NCBI RefSeq assembly: GCF_040954835.1
Contig: NC_090714.1
Location: 4,762,501-4,826,500, forward strand
Reading direction: 5' to 3'
DNA: 64,000 bases
Source: Lepisosteus oculatus
Taxonomy: Eukaryota > Chordata > Actinopteri > Semionotiformes > Lepisosteidae
A program made the position numbers and the translations under genes. Below, one piece after another: positions 45,801 through 59,834 of the stretch. Each line of letters starts with the position of its first letter. Within the stretch, counting starts at the first letter, position 1. The notes under the pieces were generated by a model. The model was not told the origin of the DNA and ran no database searches. It was given only the letters and a program-made list of their open reading frames with translations.

Positions 45801-47694
45801 TGGACAGTGCCCCTTTTTCATTCACTCTTGATATGCTGAGGATATTGCCAAGACCTTCCCATTTTGGTGTATAGCTCTCATTGTAACTCCTGAATACAGA
45901 CAGGGTTATGGGATGTGCATGTTTCTGATCATGTCTGAGCACAAAAATGTTGAACGAAATTTGAATGTGAGCAAACCACTTTTTTTTAACTCTGCTTGCT
46001 CTGACCGTTTAACGGCAAATATCTGTTCTGTACAACCCCCATCAAAGATCTCGCATTGCTACATACATGTTCCCTTTCAAATGTAATTGGAATTAATACA
46101 TTGTCACAGGGACATGACACGATTTTCAGACAGTACAACACTCAGCAACAATACTACATAATGCTTGGCAGTATCTGCTCTTATTCAGGCTGCAAGCTTT
46201 CAGCAAGGCAGTAAAGCTTAAATGAATTCCCATTAACCAGGTTAAATAACCTGTGTGTATTTTGTTCATCTTTACATCCATTGAGAAGAGGTGTTAATAA
46301 TGCAGTGTGTCAGAAAGTTTGCTGGTTATTAGAAATGAATTTAGATGTCATGCTAGGAAAAACAGGTATTCCCATAAGAAGTGTGTATTAATATCTTCCA
46401 TTTTCTACAGCACTCAAGACTAACCCCTCAGCATGCCCTGTCAGTGTCGGCAGTATTTCATGTTAAAGCACTCCAGTGGTTCCCAATGTATCTCACTCTA
46501 TCAGGTTGTCCAGTATCATGCCTCCAGTATCACATTCAAAACCCAGGTTTTCAGGCTTCCTAAATAACCAGCATTCAGTCATGTAAAAATTATACATTGT
46601 ACCAATGCTAATTTATAACCAGAATTTAAGCACCTCTGACTACACAGCTGAAATAAATTCTATCCATTTTCAAAATGTCAATTGAAAATCCGACCTTTAT
46701 TAAGGAACAGCCTATTTTTGTTTTCATTGTTTCATTTTTTATATGTGTTCATATCCTCCCGTTTCCTTATTTATTCGTTTGTTTTTGCTATCCAGAATGA
46801 CACGTTTCTGAAGACCTGCATCAGCCAAATGAGAGAAAGGCCCCAGTTTATTCTTGCACAGGATATTAGTCAGTCTGCACGACGGCTGAAATGTTAATTT
46901 GCTTCTAGCTGGTAGAAATGAAGCCATTTGGGCTTTTGCAGGCATTAATGATGGCAGAGAAACATTTCAGTTTCATCAAGAAATGAGGCTTTAAAAACTC
47001 ATGAAAAGGATATGATACATGCAGGAAATGAAATGATGAAAATTTATAACATACTGTAAATTTCTCCTTGAACTTGTAGCTAGTACTTGTCATGGAGGGG
47101 GACATAGCCCCATGGATTTTATTTGGTCTGGTGTTCCTTAAGGAGGCCTCTGCACTCTTTGTTGAGGGCGGGAAAAATATCTGACAGCTCCGGGGGGGGA
47201 TAGTTTGCACCCTGCCACTTTAAAATGGGCACTCCTTAACACAAGGTGATGCAATGCAATGGTGATAAAACAGCTTAATATACAAACCCACGCCTGTGTG
47301 GCAGCTGGGGGCTTGTGTTTTCCACGTGGTGCAATGCCGGCAGTGATTCACAACGCTGCCATGCTTGCATTCAGCTTTGAAAGAAACGTTGGGACAATAA
47401 TTTCATAGGCTTTGGTGGCCAGCGCAGCGGCGGCGCTCATTTTAAAACGGCAGGGCTCTACCGTTGACCCCCACACCGAGTTTCTCTTCCCATGTTGTGC
47501 GGTGGAGTGCTGGCAGTCACACGGTGAACAGCTCTGGGAATCACTGAGACAAGAGTGTGCCTCCCCAGCAGCCGGGGCTTGAGTTAACGGTGCCTCTCCC
47601 TCTCTCGCTTCTCCCCCAACAGAGCCTGAAGGAGGGGCTGACAGTGCAAGAGCGCCTGAAACTGTTTGAGGCAAGAGACTCGAAGAAGATCTGA
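5046..47694 (+). CDS. MPRIP: MPRIP, myosin phosphatase Rho-interacting protein (5'-truncated by window; whole exon set)
   Basis: Scaffold that binds F-actin, RhoA and the MYPT1 targeting subunit of myosin light chain phosphatase, directing the phosphatase to stress fibres (known for the family). The spliced reading shows a Ser-rich linker, a PH domain (exons 22628-25582, ending in the conserved RRNWIQ), an Arg-rich block ([17 protein letters not shown]), then long coiled coils with the near-invariant [20 protein letters not shown]. All exon phases join without a break. With every exon used and the 44111 end, the window encodes 2268 residues. Skipping the 3861-bp exon and using the internal donor at 9310 gives 855 residues, about what human MPRIP (1025 aa) has after its first PH domain and short linker. 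The start codon and first PH domain lie before position 1. In the exon entries, 'phase' is the number of bases left over at the exon end. Confidence 0.96.
6605..6685 (+). repeat. Dispersed repeat 3' tail (agatgggccatatggcctcc)
   Basis: Shares the (t/g)agatgggYcaaatggcctcctYYYgttctta pattern with 41200-41255 and, more weakly, 17830-17910. This is a typical 3' end of a fish dispersed retroelement. Family not identified. Confidence 0.5.
7812..8102 (+). mobile_element. tRNA-headed fish SINE, copy 1
   Basis: Starts gggcggcattatggcacagt with a tRNA-like promoter head (agtggtta, gggttcagttcct). The conserved body follows: tgtggagtttgtatgttctt, gggggtttcctctgggtgc, acagtctaaacacatactgg, then a tail ending near gatggatag. 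Further copies lie at 14335-14580 (- strand) and 24383-24690. Confidence 0.85.
9171..9687 (+). CDS. MPRIP: MPRIP exon: [11 protein letters not shown] exon with alternative donors
   Basis: Acceptor gaagcag precedes 9171. It takes up the 1 leftover base and leaves 2. It encodes the conserved [11 protein letters not shown] motif, a Pro-rich stretch, then a longer part ending in [19 protein letters not shown] and a basic [18 protein letters not shown] tail. Two donors give the same phase. One is at 9310 (cacag/gtatag), which would join PH-R to RSQVID as in the short human protein. The other is at 9688 (cgaag/gtgcga) and adds 126 residues. The exon is strongly GC-rich, so long spurious reading frames appear in the other frames and strand. 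Confidence 0.9.
9736..10304. mobile_element. Short DNA transposon / MITE with 13-bp terminal inverted repeats
   Basis: AAAGGGGAACTGC at 9736-9748 is exactly inverted as GCAGTTCCCCTTT at 10292-10304, enclosing about 570 bp with no coding capacity. The left end sits in TTTAAAGG, which would fit a TTAA target as in Kolobok or piggyBac elements, but the right flank does not show it. It begins 48 bp past the MPRIP donor at 9688. Confidence 0.65.
13043..13068 (+). repeat. Short perfect hairpin
   Basis: ggttttagccc (13043-13053) pairs with gggctaaaatc (13058-13068) around a 4-base loop, 11 pairs including one G-U. It is too short for a microRNA precursor. No function inferred. Confidence 0.5.
14335..14580 (-). 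mobile_element. tRNA-headed fish SINE, copy 2 (head truncated)
   Basis: Reverse complement of the body seen in the other copies: tttggactgtgggaggaaat, aacatacaaactccacacag, cagggcacacacagac. The tRNA-like head is mostly lost near 14580. Confidence 0.85.
15885..16195 (+). mobile_element. Degraded SINE related to the 5S-headed family (body only)
   Basis: Contains ttcagatgaaacattaagcg and gaggtcctgactact, typical of the central part of fish 5S-derived SINEs, then a diverged tail. The 5S-like head is not visible. Confidence 0.55.
17690..17910 (+). repeat. Retroelement 3'-end-like fragment
   Basis: Carries a pattern common at the 3' ends of fish dispersed retroelements: aggaatgtggaacaagctac, agaaccagctggatgacatc, ctggactgaatcgtctcatt, then cttatgttgtt. 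Family not identified. Confidence 0.45.
17975..18235 (+). repeat. Dispersed repeat with 'gggttcccaa...tcctggagga' wording
   Basis: Segments cagggttcccaaatgcagtc and gagtcctgatcctggaggac recur in diverged form at 42640-42920, 62150-62340 and 62785-62815, so this is a dispersed family of unknown type. Confidence 0.45.
19079..19223 (+). CDS. MPRIP: MPRIP exon: [13 protein letters not shown]
   Basis: Acceptor ccacacag precedes 19079. It joins the 2 leftover bases of the previous exon to read [20 protein letters not shown], close to the human RRSQVIEKFEALD segment. It ends in phase 0 after PRKQ with donor gtaccg at 19224. A 77-bp tandem repeat begins about 11 bp past the donor. Confidence 0.93.
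19234..19541 (+). repeat. 77-bp minisatellite, about 4 copies
   Basis: The unit beginning agtgtgcacctgggc recurs at 19311, 19388 and 19465, with a diverged first copy at 19234. Each unit holds tgtgtctctttacactgcag, which looks like a 3' splice site. The array starts about 11 bp after an MPRIP exon. 77 is not a multiple of 3, so the frames differ between units. Confidence 0.93.
20267..20383 (+). CDS. MPRIP: MPRIP exon: [10 protein letters not shown] segment before second PH domain
   Basis: Acceptor tttttcag, donor gtaaga, 39 codons, phase 0 at both ends. It encodes [16 protein letters not shown], matching the human [14 protein letters not shown], a basic phosphorylatable stretch directly before the PH domain. 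Confidence 0.95.
20704..20892. mobile_element. Foldback / MITE-like element
   Basis: A perfect 21-bp inverted repeat (20704-20724 and 20872-20892, starting ataatggcttcataatccc) continues inward imperfectly on both arms, e.g. aagacattgtaatcatat against atatgtttataatgtctt. It has no coding capacity and no clear target duplication. Confidence 0.75.
21125..21610 (+). mobile_element. Possible solo LTR (TATA box plus polyA signal)
   Basis: A TATA box (tataaatag, 21331-21339) is followed about 220 bp later by an AATAAA (21553-21558), the spacing of a retroviral-type R region. There is no coding sequence and no second copy in the window. The ends are not defined, because flanking duplications and TG/CA ends were not convincingly found. 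It could instead be a host promoter. Confidence 0.35.
21331..21339 (+). promoter_or_regulatory. TATA box, possible internal promoter
   Basis: gggctataaatagag is a consensus TATA box. Downstream, an ATG at 21421 opens seven codons (MKLNRTK) ending at a donor (ccaag/gtaggc, 21442) in phase 0, which would join in frame to the PH-domain exon at 22628. Confidence 0.3.
22628..22684 (+). CDS. MPRIP: MPRIP exon: start of second PH domain
   Basis: 19 codons, phase 0 both ends, acceptor ttttttcag and donor gtaagt. It encodes [19 protein letters not shown], the first beta strand of the PH fold (KKGWxxK). Confidence 0.96.
22772..22840 (+). CDS. MPRIP: MPRIP exon: second PH domain, strands 2-3
   Basis: 23 codons, phase 0 both ends. 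It encodes [19 protein letters not shown], the typical PH W-x-x-x-WFVL and LRYY signature. The intron before it is only 87 bp. Confidence 0.97.
23303..23392 (+). CDS. MPRIP: MPRIP exon: second PH domain, middle
   Basis: 30 codons, phase 0 both ends, acceptor gactctag and donor gtaagt. It encodes [18 protein letters not shown] and RNYGFQIH, matching human with few changes. Confidence 0.97.
23393..25472 (+). other. MPRIP intron
   Basis: Holds a tRNA-headed SINE at 24383-24690. Otherwise AT-rich sequence with no exon recognised. Confidence 0.7.
24383..24690 (+). mobile_element. tRNA-headed fish SINE, copy 3
   Basis: Head gggcagcacaatagtgcagt, body tgcgtggagtttgtatgttt, tcctccaggtgctccggttt, cctcccacagtccaaagaca, and tail aattggcttctgggaaaagt. 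It is the most intact copy in the window. Confidence 0.88.
25473..25582 (+). CDS. MPRIP: MPRIP exon: second PH domain, C-terminal helix
   Basis: Acceptor ctctgacag, donor gtgaga, leaves 2 bases. It encodes [20 protein letters not shown] and [14 protein letters not shown]. The Trp of RRNWIQ is the conserved PH C-terminal helix tryptophan. Confidence 0.97.
25583..29023 (+). other. MPRIP intron
   Basis: No exon is recognised. A repeat-like stretch at about 26300-26480 resembles retroelement flanks, and a C-run sits at 28874-28885. The rest is unassigned. Confidence 0.65.
29024..29642 (+). CDS. MPRIP: MPRIP exon: Arg-rich / Ser-Pro-rich region
   Basis: Acceptor cccccag takes up the 2 leftover bases (SSLPEEK), ends in phase 0, donor gtgggt. 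It encodes [20 protein letters not shown], a Ser/Thr/Pro low-complexity run at about 29214-29320, an Arg/Glu helix ([17 protein letters not shown]), then [20 protein letters not shown], which is nearly identical to human. It overlaps the start of the family's RhoA-binding region. It is very GC-rich, so long open frames appear on both strands but only this frame has homology. Confidence 0.96.
30060..30176 (+). CDS. MPRIP: MPRIP exon: coiled coil, last exon before the giant cassette
   Basis: 39 codons, phase 0 both ends, acceptor cttgtgcag and donor gtacac. It encodes a coiled coil ending in [13 protein letters not shown]. In the short human protein this VLQ is followed directly by ATCERGF, which here lies past the giant exon. 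Confidence 0.95.
30177..31491 (+). other. MPRIP intron before the giant exon
   Basis: AT-rich with a TATA-repetitive patch at 30930-31020 and a run of 14 G at 31381-31394. No exon recognised. Confidence 0.7.
31492..35352 (+). CDS. MPRIP: MPRIP giant cassette exon (1287 codons, coiled coil)
   Basis: One uninterrupted open exon of 3861 bp. The acceptor tttcttaaag at 31491 puts [20 protein letters not shown] in phase 0, and the exon leaves in phase 0 after KDFENLK at a weak donor (gtttct, 35353). It encodes long heptad-rich Glu/Lys/Leu/Gln coiled coils (about residues 15-430), a non-coiled Ser-rich centre ([20 protein letters not shown], then [17 protein letters not shown]), a second mixed helical part, and a C-terminal coiled coil up to 35352. 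The flanking exons are adjacent in the short human protein, so this is a skippable cassette. From memory, long mammalian MPRIP isoforms carry a similar giant exon. Without splicing the frame runs only to a TAG at 35380. Confidence 0.9.
35353..38322 (+). other. MPRIP intron after the giant exon
   Basis: Begins with the weak donor gtttct and an in-frame TAG at 35380. AATAAA occurs at 35967 and 35976. An antisense open frame at 35928-36239 is described separately. No sense exon recognised. Confidence 0.65.
35928..36239 (-). other. Unidentified antisense open frame (103 aa)
   Basis: The - strand frame has protein-like composition ([20 protein letters not shown], then [18 protein letters not shown]). 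After the codons EWK there is a good donor, gtatgt, near 35997. I do not recognise the product and cannot pick a start or upstream exon. It may be a decayed insert, an antisense gene exon, or chance. Confidence 0.2.
38323..38470 (+). CDS. MPRIP: MPRIP exon: [15 protein letters not shown] coiled coil
   Basis: Acceptor tttccccag, donor gtgagg, leaves 1 base. It encodes [20 protein letters not shown] and [12 protein letters not shown], matching the human coiled coil in the RhoA/MYPT1-binding half. A run of 20 C lies 144 bp past the donor. Confidence 0.96.
38471..39728 (+). other. MPRIP intron with C-run and repeat-like patches
   Basis: Contains a run of 20 C (38614-38633) and a stretch at about 38930-39020 (gaggagcctgacggcctgca, ggaaaaagctgttacagag) resembling a common fish dispersed repeat. 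At 39139-39210, tgttcagtgtg and cacactgaaca form an inverted repeat. No exon. Confidence 0.6.
39729..39834 (+). CDS. MPRIP: MPRIP exon: [15 protein letters not shown]
   Basis: Acceptor cccctgttag takes up 1 base and leaves 2. It encodes [20 protein letters not shown], then IEELRKQY, as in human. Donor gtaagt. Confidence 0.96.
40205..40364 (+). CDS. MPRIP: MPRIP exon: [20 protein letters not shown]
   Basis: Acceptor cgccgccag takes up 2 bases and ends in phase 0 with donor gtgagc. It encodes the most conserved MPRIP coiled-coil segment, essentially identical to human from RELEVLSEQ to QELNAHNQ. By family knowledge this part contributes to MYPT1 leucine-zipper binding. Confidence 0.97.
40871..40978 (+). 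CDS. MPRIP: MPRIP exon: [14 protein letters not shown]
   Basis: 36 codons, phase 0 both ends, acceptor gtcttgcag and donor gtatgg. It encodes [20 protein letters not shown] and GKDIYELE. Confidence 0.96.
41195..41260 (+). repeat. Dispersed repeat 3' tail
   Basis: ggctagatgggtcaaacgac and ctcctcgtgtttgcaact match the tail pattern at 6605-6685. Intronic. Confidence 0.5.
41715..41801 (+). CDS. MPRIP: MPRIP exon: [17 protein letters not shown]
   Basis: 29 codons, phase 0 both ends, acceptor is a T-run followed by acag, donor gtatat. It encodes [17 protein letters not shown] and [11 protein letters not shown], part of the C-terminal coiled coil. Confidence 0.96.
42093..42255 (+). CDS. MPRIP: MPRIP exon: [19 protein letters not shown]
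   Basis: Acceptor ccttctgtcag, donor gtgagc, leaves 1 base. It encodes [20 protein letters not shown] and [16 protein letters not shown], matching human. Confidence 0.96.
42815..42863 (+). repeat. (TTA)n microsatellite
   Basis: About 16 near-perfect TTA units, inside a diverged dispersed repeat (42640-42920) in an MPRIP intron. Confidence 0.97.
43168..43253 (+). CDS. MPRIP: MPRIP exon: [14 protein letters not shown] (last shared exon)
   Basis: Acceptor gcatcgcag takes up 1 base and ends in phase 0 with donor gtgagt. It encodes [18 protein letters not shown] and ends RGVRSK. All alternative last exons join here. Confidence 0.96.
44111..44143 (+). CDS. MPRIP: MPRIP terminal exon A ([10 protein letters not shown] stop)
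   Basis: Acceptor tgccctgacag is followed by ten codons [10 protein letters not shown] and TGA. This is the C-terminus of the 1025-residue human form ([10 protein letters not shown]). A candidate polyA signal AATAAA lies at 44809-44814, about 670 bp downstream. Confidence 0.93.
   Translation, partial: SVIEQVSWDS
44144..46795 (+). other. 3'UTR of terminal exon A, then intronic sequence
   Basis: AT-rich and non-coding, with a candidate polyA signal at 44809. No further exon or known repeat recognised. Confidence 0.6.
44809..44814 (+). terminator. Candidate polyA signal for terminal exon A
   Basis: AATAAA in the right orientation, about 670 bp past the TGA of terminal exon A. No transcript evidence is available. 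Confidence 0.4.
46796..46897 (+). CDS. Candidate extra MPRIP terminal exon B (34 codons)
   Basis: A very strong pyrimidine tract (about 46718-46793) and tccag acceptor are followed by 33 sense codons in the frame required after RSK. They begin [18 protein letters not shown] and end RRLKC with TAA at 46895. There is no donor inside and no close polyA signal. I do not know this C-terminus from other MPRIP proteins. It may be a real lineage-specific terminal exon or a chance open frame behind a good acceptor. Confidence 0.35.
   Translation, partial: NDTFLKTCISQMRERPQFILAQDISQSARRLKC
47623..47694 (+). CDS. MPRIP: MPRIP terminal exon C ([16 protein letters not shown]...)
   Basis: Acceptor ctcccccaacag, phase 0. 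It encodes [20 protein letters not shown], then KKI and TGA at 47692, matching the longer human alternative C-terminus ([19 protein letters not shown]). The 3'UTR follows with several polyA signals. Confidence 0.95.
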   Translation, partial: SLKEGLTVQERLKLFEARDSKKI

Positions 47695-49920
47695 CCCCAC
47701 ACCCGACATGCCACAGTGGTCACACTGTACTCGACCGAGCTGGGCTGTGGGCGGCGCGGACAGAATTCGCAAAACCCTCTAGTGATTTATTTCGGATAAA
47801 TGTCTGACGTGTGAAAACCAGCAGCCGAGGGAAAGCGCTAAAAATCCAATTAGTCATCTGTCATTTTTGAGGGGCACAACCGTAAAGTCAATTATCTCCA
47901 ATCCCTCCTGTCGTTTCACTCTAAATCGCCCTCGACTTATTTTACTACTTCTTTGGAAATGAGGAGACCTATGCATTGAATATGTGGGTTTTTTTCACCA
48001 CCTTGTGTACATTGTGCTAAGAACAATTATATAGTTCTGAAACTCAGCGTGCAGCCATTAAAAGTTAAAAATAAAGGCTTATTGCATTCAGATGTTTTCT
48101 ATAATTCTAAAAACAAAATTAAGTAGGTAATTAAAAGATTTGAGAAGTTGTGGAAGTATTTTGTGACCATATTTTGGGTTATAATGTCACATAGTTTAAC
48201 TGATAACAGGGGTGCTGGGAAGAATTTCAAATATTTAGTACATAAGTATGTGTATTTTGGAAGTAGTAGCAATATTGCCGTGAACTATTCATTCTGGATT
48301 GGGAAGATAGGAGAGTGAATAATCTGTTCCCTGGTTGTCATTTTAGCAGAGCAGAGATAGTTGTATCCATGCTCTCTCACACACATCACCAGTGTGGAAG
48401 ATGCTACCTTTCAAATTAAGGTTTCCTTCTGCAATACACAGATGATATTTCCCACTTACCACGTGAGGATTGCAGTTCCTTGATTAAAAAGCAGTCCTTC
48501 ATTTTCCTCTTTTTATTTTCTTTCAGGGAATATTTTGACAATTTCAAAAAAGATTTCCAAACATGCCTCTCTCACCAGAACATATCACAGATGCTGAGAT
48601 ACATGTCCTTTTTTGTCCTTGAAACCTAGGAATACCATCTTTAGGATGTCTTTTCCCCCATTTTTTATTGATTTAATATTTAATATCCACACACTTATAT
48701 CTCTAGCAGACAAAAGAAGCCAAGTACTCACATTACACTGACACAAGTAATATGTTGAAAAGTAAGGATGTCTCAGTATTCCCTGAAAGCATTTTCCTAT
48801 GTTCCAGAACCTTTTGAAAACATTTAATTTTCTTAAAACCCATTTTCCAACTTGTTGAAGAATAAAACAAATTATCACAGTACTGTGTAGAAGGATGGTA
48901 GTGAACATAGTCGAATTTTTTTAAGTGACCTACAGTATACACCTATGGTGAGTTCTGTTTAACTTCTACACAGAAGAATTGAAGCAGAATTATTTTTGGA
49001 GTCTCAGCTGTCCAAAAAAGCTGTGTATTAACATAGGCGGCTTAAAATGTCTTTATTTTGCCTTTTTTTTATTGCAGGGTTACAAATACACTGTTATGCC
49101 AAAAATAAAGTCGAGTCAAATTTAGGCCTGTCCCCAAGAAATGATTTAACAAATTAAGATTTGTTCAAACATATTAAAAGAGTAATTTGATCATTAAAAG
49201 TAGGTGAATAGATCAAATGATTAACAATTGCTACAGTAGAATGTTTAAAAATGAATTTAAAAATAAATGTGATAATATTAACGCTGATAAAACTAAAAAG
49301 TAGTTCTACAAAATAATGTCTGGTGAACTAAATTCTAAATTAAGCTACTCACCGCGGAAGAAATCTCTGGCAGAAATTGTGAAACTCCAAAAGGATGATT
49401 TCCTTTTTGTTTTATTCTGATTATACTTTCTCTGCGGTGTCGCTGGAACACAACATTACCCAGGTGAGGTGCAATCAGGTTGAACCAAAACGGTATTAAC
49501 GTGATTGAAACTAGCGCGGCCGATGTCCCTTTGTGAAGCTGTTCCCGAGTAGCACGAGCCACTGAGATTTGTGTTCCCACACCCTCTCTTGACAGGCTGA
49601 ATGAGCCTCAACAGCGATCCCACCAATGGCAAGGCTGTGTTTCGGAACACTTGGTGTTGTATAGACTGCAGCTCAGCTTACATGAGGCTCTTGGCTTCTT
49701 GGTTATGAGATGTTTTGTCTCGCTTTCAAGCGGAAAAAACAACTGTATAGTATTCAAAGCACGCCATGTAAATATTTGTTACACAGAATTTAGTTTTTGT
49801 GATTTTATCCGTTTTAAATCTATATCCTTGCTACTAGCACTATAAATATCTATATATATTTTTAGTTTGACTGTACACACAAGTTATTGGGAATAAACTG
49901 AAGAGTCTCCAGCCCTCAAT
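47695..49920 (+). other. MPRIP: MPRIP 3'UTR (extent inferred)
   Basis: AT-rich non-coding sequence after terminal exon C. AATAAA occurs at 48070-48075, 49104-49109 and 49892-49897, so at least three 3' ends are possible. The true end cannot be fixed from sequence. Confidence 0.55.
48070..48075 (+). terminator. Candidate proximal MPRIP polyA signal
   Basis: AATAAA about 375 bp after the stop of terminal exon C. It is the first good signal in the correct orientation. Confidence 0.5.
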
Positions 49921-50079
49921 GATGCTCGAAATCAAAAGGTCAAACTCTGTTCCCGGATGTTCTTGCTTTGCAATTTGCACCGCAGAACCACACATTTCAA
50001 AAGAAATACAAATTCAAACAGAAATCTCATCCTTTTAAAAGGTAAATCAAGTTAATGAATACATTTATAAAAGTTTAGG

Positions 50080-50235
50080 GCTCTGCACGCAGGAATGAAA
50101 GGTTGCGGGTTCGAATCTTGAGTGAGGCACAGCTGCTGCACCCCGAGCAAATGAATCTGTGAAATGCCCAGTATAACTGGGTCCACATTTGGGTTGCATT
50201 GGATGTACTGTAAATATCAGCCCAATAAAATGATA
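50080..50235 (+). mobile_element. tRNA-derived SINE remnant
   Basis: A B-box-like ggttgcgggttcgaatcttg is followed by gtgaggcacagctgctgcac, ccgagcaaatgaatctgtga and cagtataactgggt, the pattern of fish tRNA-derived SINEs. It cannot fold as a whole tRNA. Confidence 0.6.
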
Positions 50236-52885
50236 AATTACATGCACCTGATTTTTAATAAGCTGCTAATATCAATAAGCTGATTTAACTATTTTAAAAG
50301 AATAACCGTCTACTACCAAAAGATAGATTTCTTCCTAAGACCCACTGGAACACGTTTCCTTTATATGGCAATGTTTGAGGCTGTGCCAGTGCAGAAAATA
50401 AGTGTTTTGATTCAGAGTATGCAGATTGATCTTATCCCTTCTGGTTATTTTTTAGGCCCCTTATCACAAGCCTTGCTGAACTACTTAACCTGCATCCTTT
50501 GAGGTTTTAGGACTGTTTAAAATGTCATGAGCCAACAAACCTGTTATGATGTGCTCTTTACAAGCCTGCTCAATGCAGAATGCAGTTTTGTGTTTGGAAT
50601 TTGCCTTTATACAATTGAATTTAAGACCTCCTTTGCCATTAGTTTAGTCCGTTTAAAACCCTCCACTGTCTGCATGTTACAGTATATTGAAGTACTGTAT
50701 GATGTCGGGGAATGGGAATGGCTAAGATTCATCAGTTTACATTTCCTGCAAGTGCACACGTGGCTGTTTTTCTGTATTAATTATGGGCCGCTGGATCAAA
50801 ATCATGCATAAATTGAACCTGAATCCCTGAGATGAGGTTCTCTCTTTCTCTAGTTGTTGGTTAATAATCATACATTATTCCACAAACATGGAAGCTTGGC
50901 ACTATTGAAACAAAAACATCAGAACCTAGAAAAACAAAACTGTTAAAACTTCGGTATTTTGATGCTCAGACCTATTTAGTGCTTCACTCATTTGAACTTT
51001 GACCTTTAGGAAACAAAGATTCAAATCATGCAGTCTTTTCATATTAAAGGGTTAATTACACATTTGCGTTACTTATTCTTATTTCTGTACCAATATGTAG
51101 ATGTTTTTCGGTTATTTGCTTAGGTTCCCATTTGCAAGTTTTTGTTTTTTTCTGTGTTGGATGTAAAGGCAGAAGATTTCACTGGAATGGGGAACTTGGT
51201 CTGCTGGAATCATTTGGTCGAGTCTGTTACTGCTCAATGATAACCTCTTATCCAGAAGAGTGTTTAATGTATTATTTTTCATCTTGGTGTTTAAAGTGTA
51301 CTGGCTCCCAAGATACATTTTGAGTTGAGGAAACGATCGGATGTTGGACGTGCCATTCTCACTATAAAAATGGTTCTGTAATAGTCTCGTCCTGCCCACT
51401 CATTATGTTATTTGATGCCAATTGTTAATTATGATTGGAACATCATTCATCACAATATTTATTACTGAACTGTGGCTTTTTATTAGATTCTTGTGGTTTT
51501 AGTTGTCATTTTATGTAAATATGAAAACCCTACTTTATATAATCTATATAACAGTAATAAAATATTTTTGCACCATCTGAATGTTTTTGATTGCTTTCAG
51601 GTAAAAAGCAGATGCCCACGTCACATTTCTTGGGGAAGTGGGCAACTTATTGTGCGGTATCACAGTATTTTGTTTCAGTTTCTTGAGCAAATACGATGGC
51701 TTTAGTATTGCAACTCTAGCCTTGTAGTTTGTGTAGTTTAAAAAAGGTTGGGGAATGAAATAGGGAAAACAAGTCATAGCATTATGCTTTATTGTAACTA
51801 ATGTTTATGTAATTGTATACTGTTTATGTTCAGGTAAAAAGTCTAATTTAAAAATAATTGGCTTAGTCAGATTGCCTGGTGGTAAATAACAACCACTAGG
51901 CTCATAAGCAAATGCAGGAAAGCAAGATTAATTTTGCCTTTTGGCTATTGAAAACTGTTAGCTGCTTCAAACCTGATGTGTTAATAGCACTTAAACCAAG
52001 ATCTATCCTTGCAGTAATGACTTTACCGTTAAAAGAACAGAAATCCAGTGATCTGAAAAGGTGGCAAAGCCAAATGAACATTCCTACTCTCATTATATAA
52101 CTTGTAACAAAGGTCCGCCCACCTGCTACCACCTGATCATCTGTTAAATTATGGGCTTGGTGATGCACTGGAATCAGGAGTTTCTAGCTTATTTTCCAAT
52201 AATTCCTGTATTGAACTAAACTAGAACAGCTTTTCCTATTTCGGGCCAGGTCATTTACATTGAACTAACTCTGCCATAATGTTAATGAATCGTGTCAAAT
52301 TATTTTAGTTCATGTAATCCTTACTCTCGGAAGCAAGTTACAAAATGGAAAAAGTAAGAAAATGTCAACAATTAAAAATACATTTAGCTCAGTGGTGTAC
52401 AAGAGACACTTAATTCCAGGAAATATTTGAATTTTATCTTGAGGACACTTCAGGTCATCACACCTTCACAGGTTATGAAATACAGGAGCATTAAGTTAAA
52501 AAAAAACAAGATTCTTTACATCATCCCCTGGGTGTTTAACACAAACATTTACAGGATAAAGCTCAAAGTCCCCAAGTAATATTTTTAAATGACAGCTCGG
52601 GGTTTAAATTTGTTATTATGTTTACATTTGAAATGACTGTTTTATGTCTGCGTGAAGTGCATGATCAATACTTCAACTGTCTCCTGTTGTCTGGGAGAAA
52701 TTCTATCTTTAGATTCTGACGTTTCAATAACTATGTGTAGCATGAGGTACTTTAAACTCCCCCAGCTCATTACTCAATTCTAGAACATTGGATCAGAAAA
52801 AAAAGAAGCAAATTAGTAGGACCTTGCGTTTCATACAAGGTTCTGAAATAACTACATGGGATTGATTTGAACAGGAAGTCCAGTT

Positions 52886-52891
52886 TTTATT
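52886..52891 (-). terminator. Candidate COPS3 polyA signal
   Basis: AATAAA on the - strand, about 240 bp past the COPS3 stop codon. Confidence 0.45.
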
Positions 52892-53132
52892 TTTTGTTGT
52901 TAACGCAGCAATGGTGCTTCCATCTGAACATTGATAAATAAAACACTGACAAAACCCTTCCTTTTTTTCCCTTCCCCAGACATTGTATGAAAGCATAAAT
53001 GAATTATTCAAATGTTTATGTTTTCTTGAACGATGTCCAGGCTCAATATGTTTTCCTCCATTTTTAAAAATGTCTTCTGAAAAGAACCTGATGTTGTGGG
53101 ATTTAGTTCTGCTCCCGTGCTGATTAACTGCT

Positions 53133-59834
<6,702 letters not shown>

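Larger units (their letters stand above)
49921..53132. other. Convergent region between MPRIP and COPS3
   Basis: AT-rich. Holds the 3'UTR of COPS3 at its right end and a SINE remnant at 50080-50235. No sign of PLD6 or FLCN coding sequence, which lie here in the human order. Confidence 0.65.
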
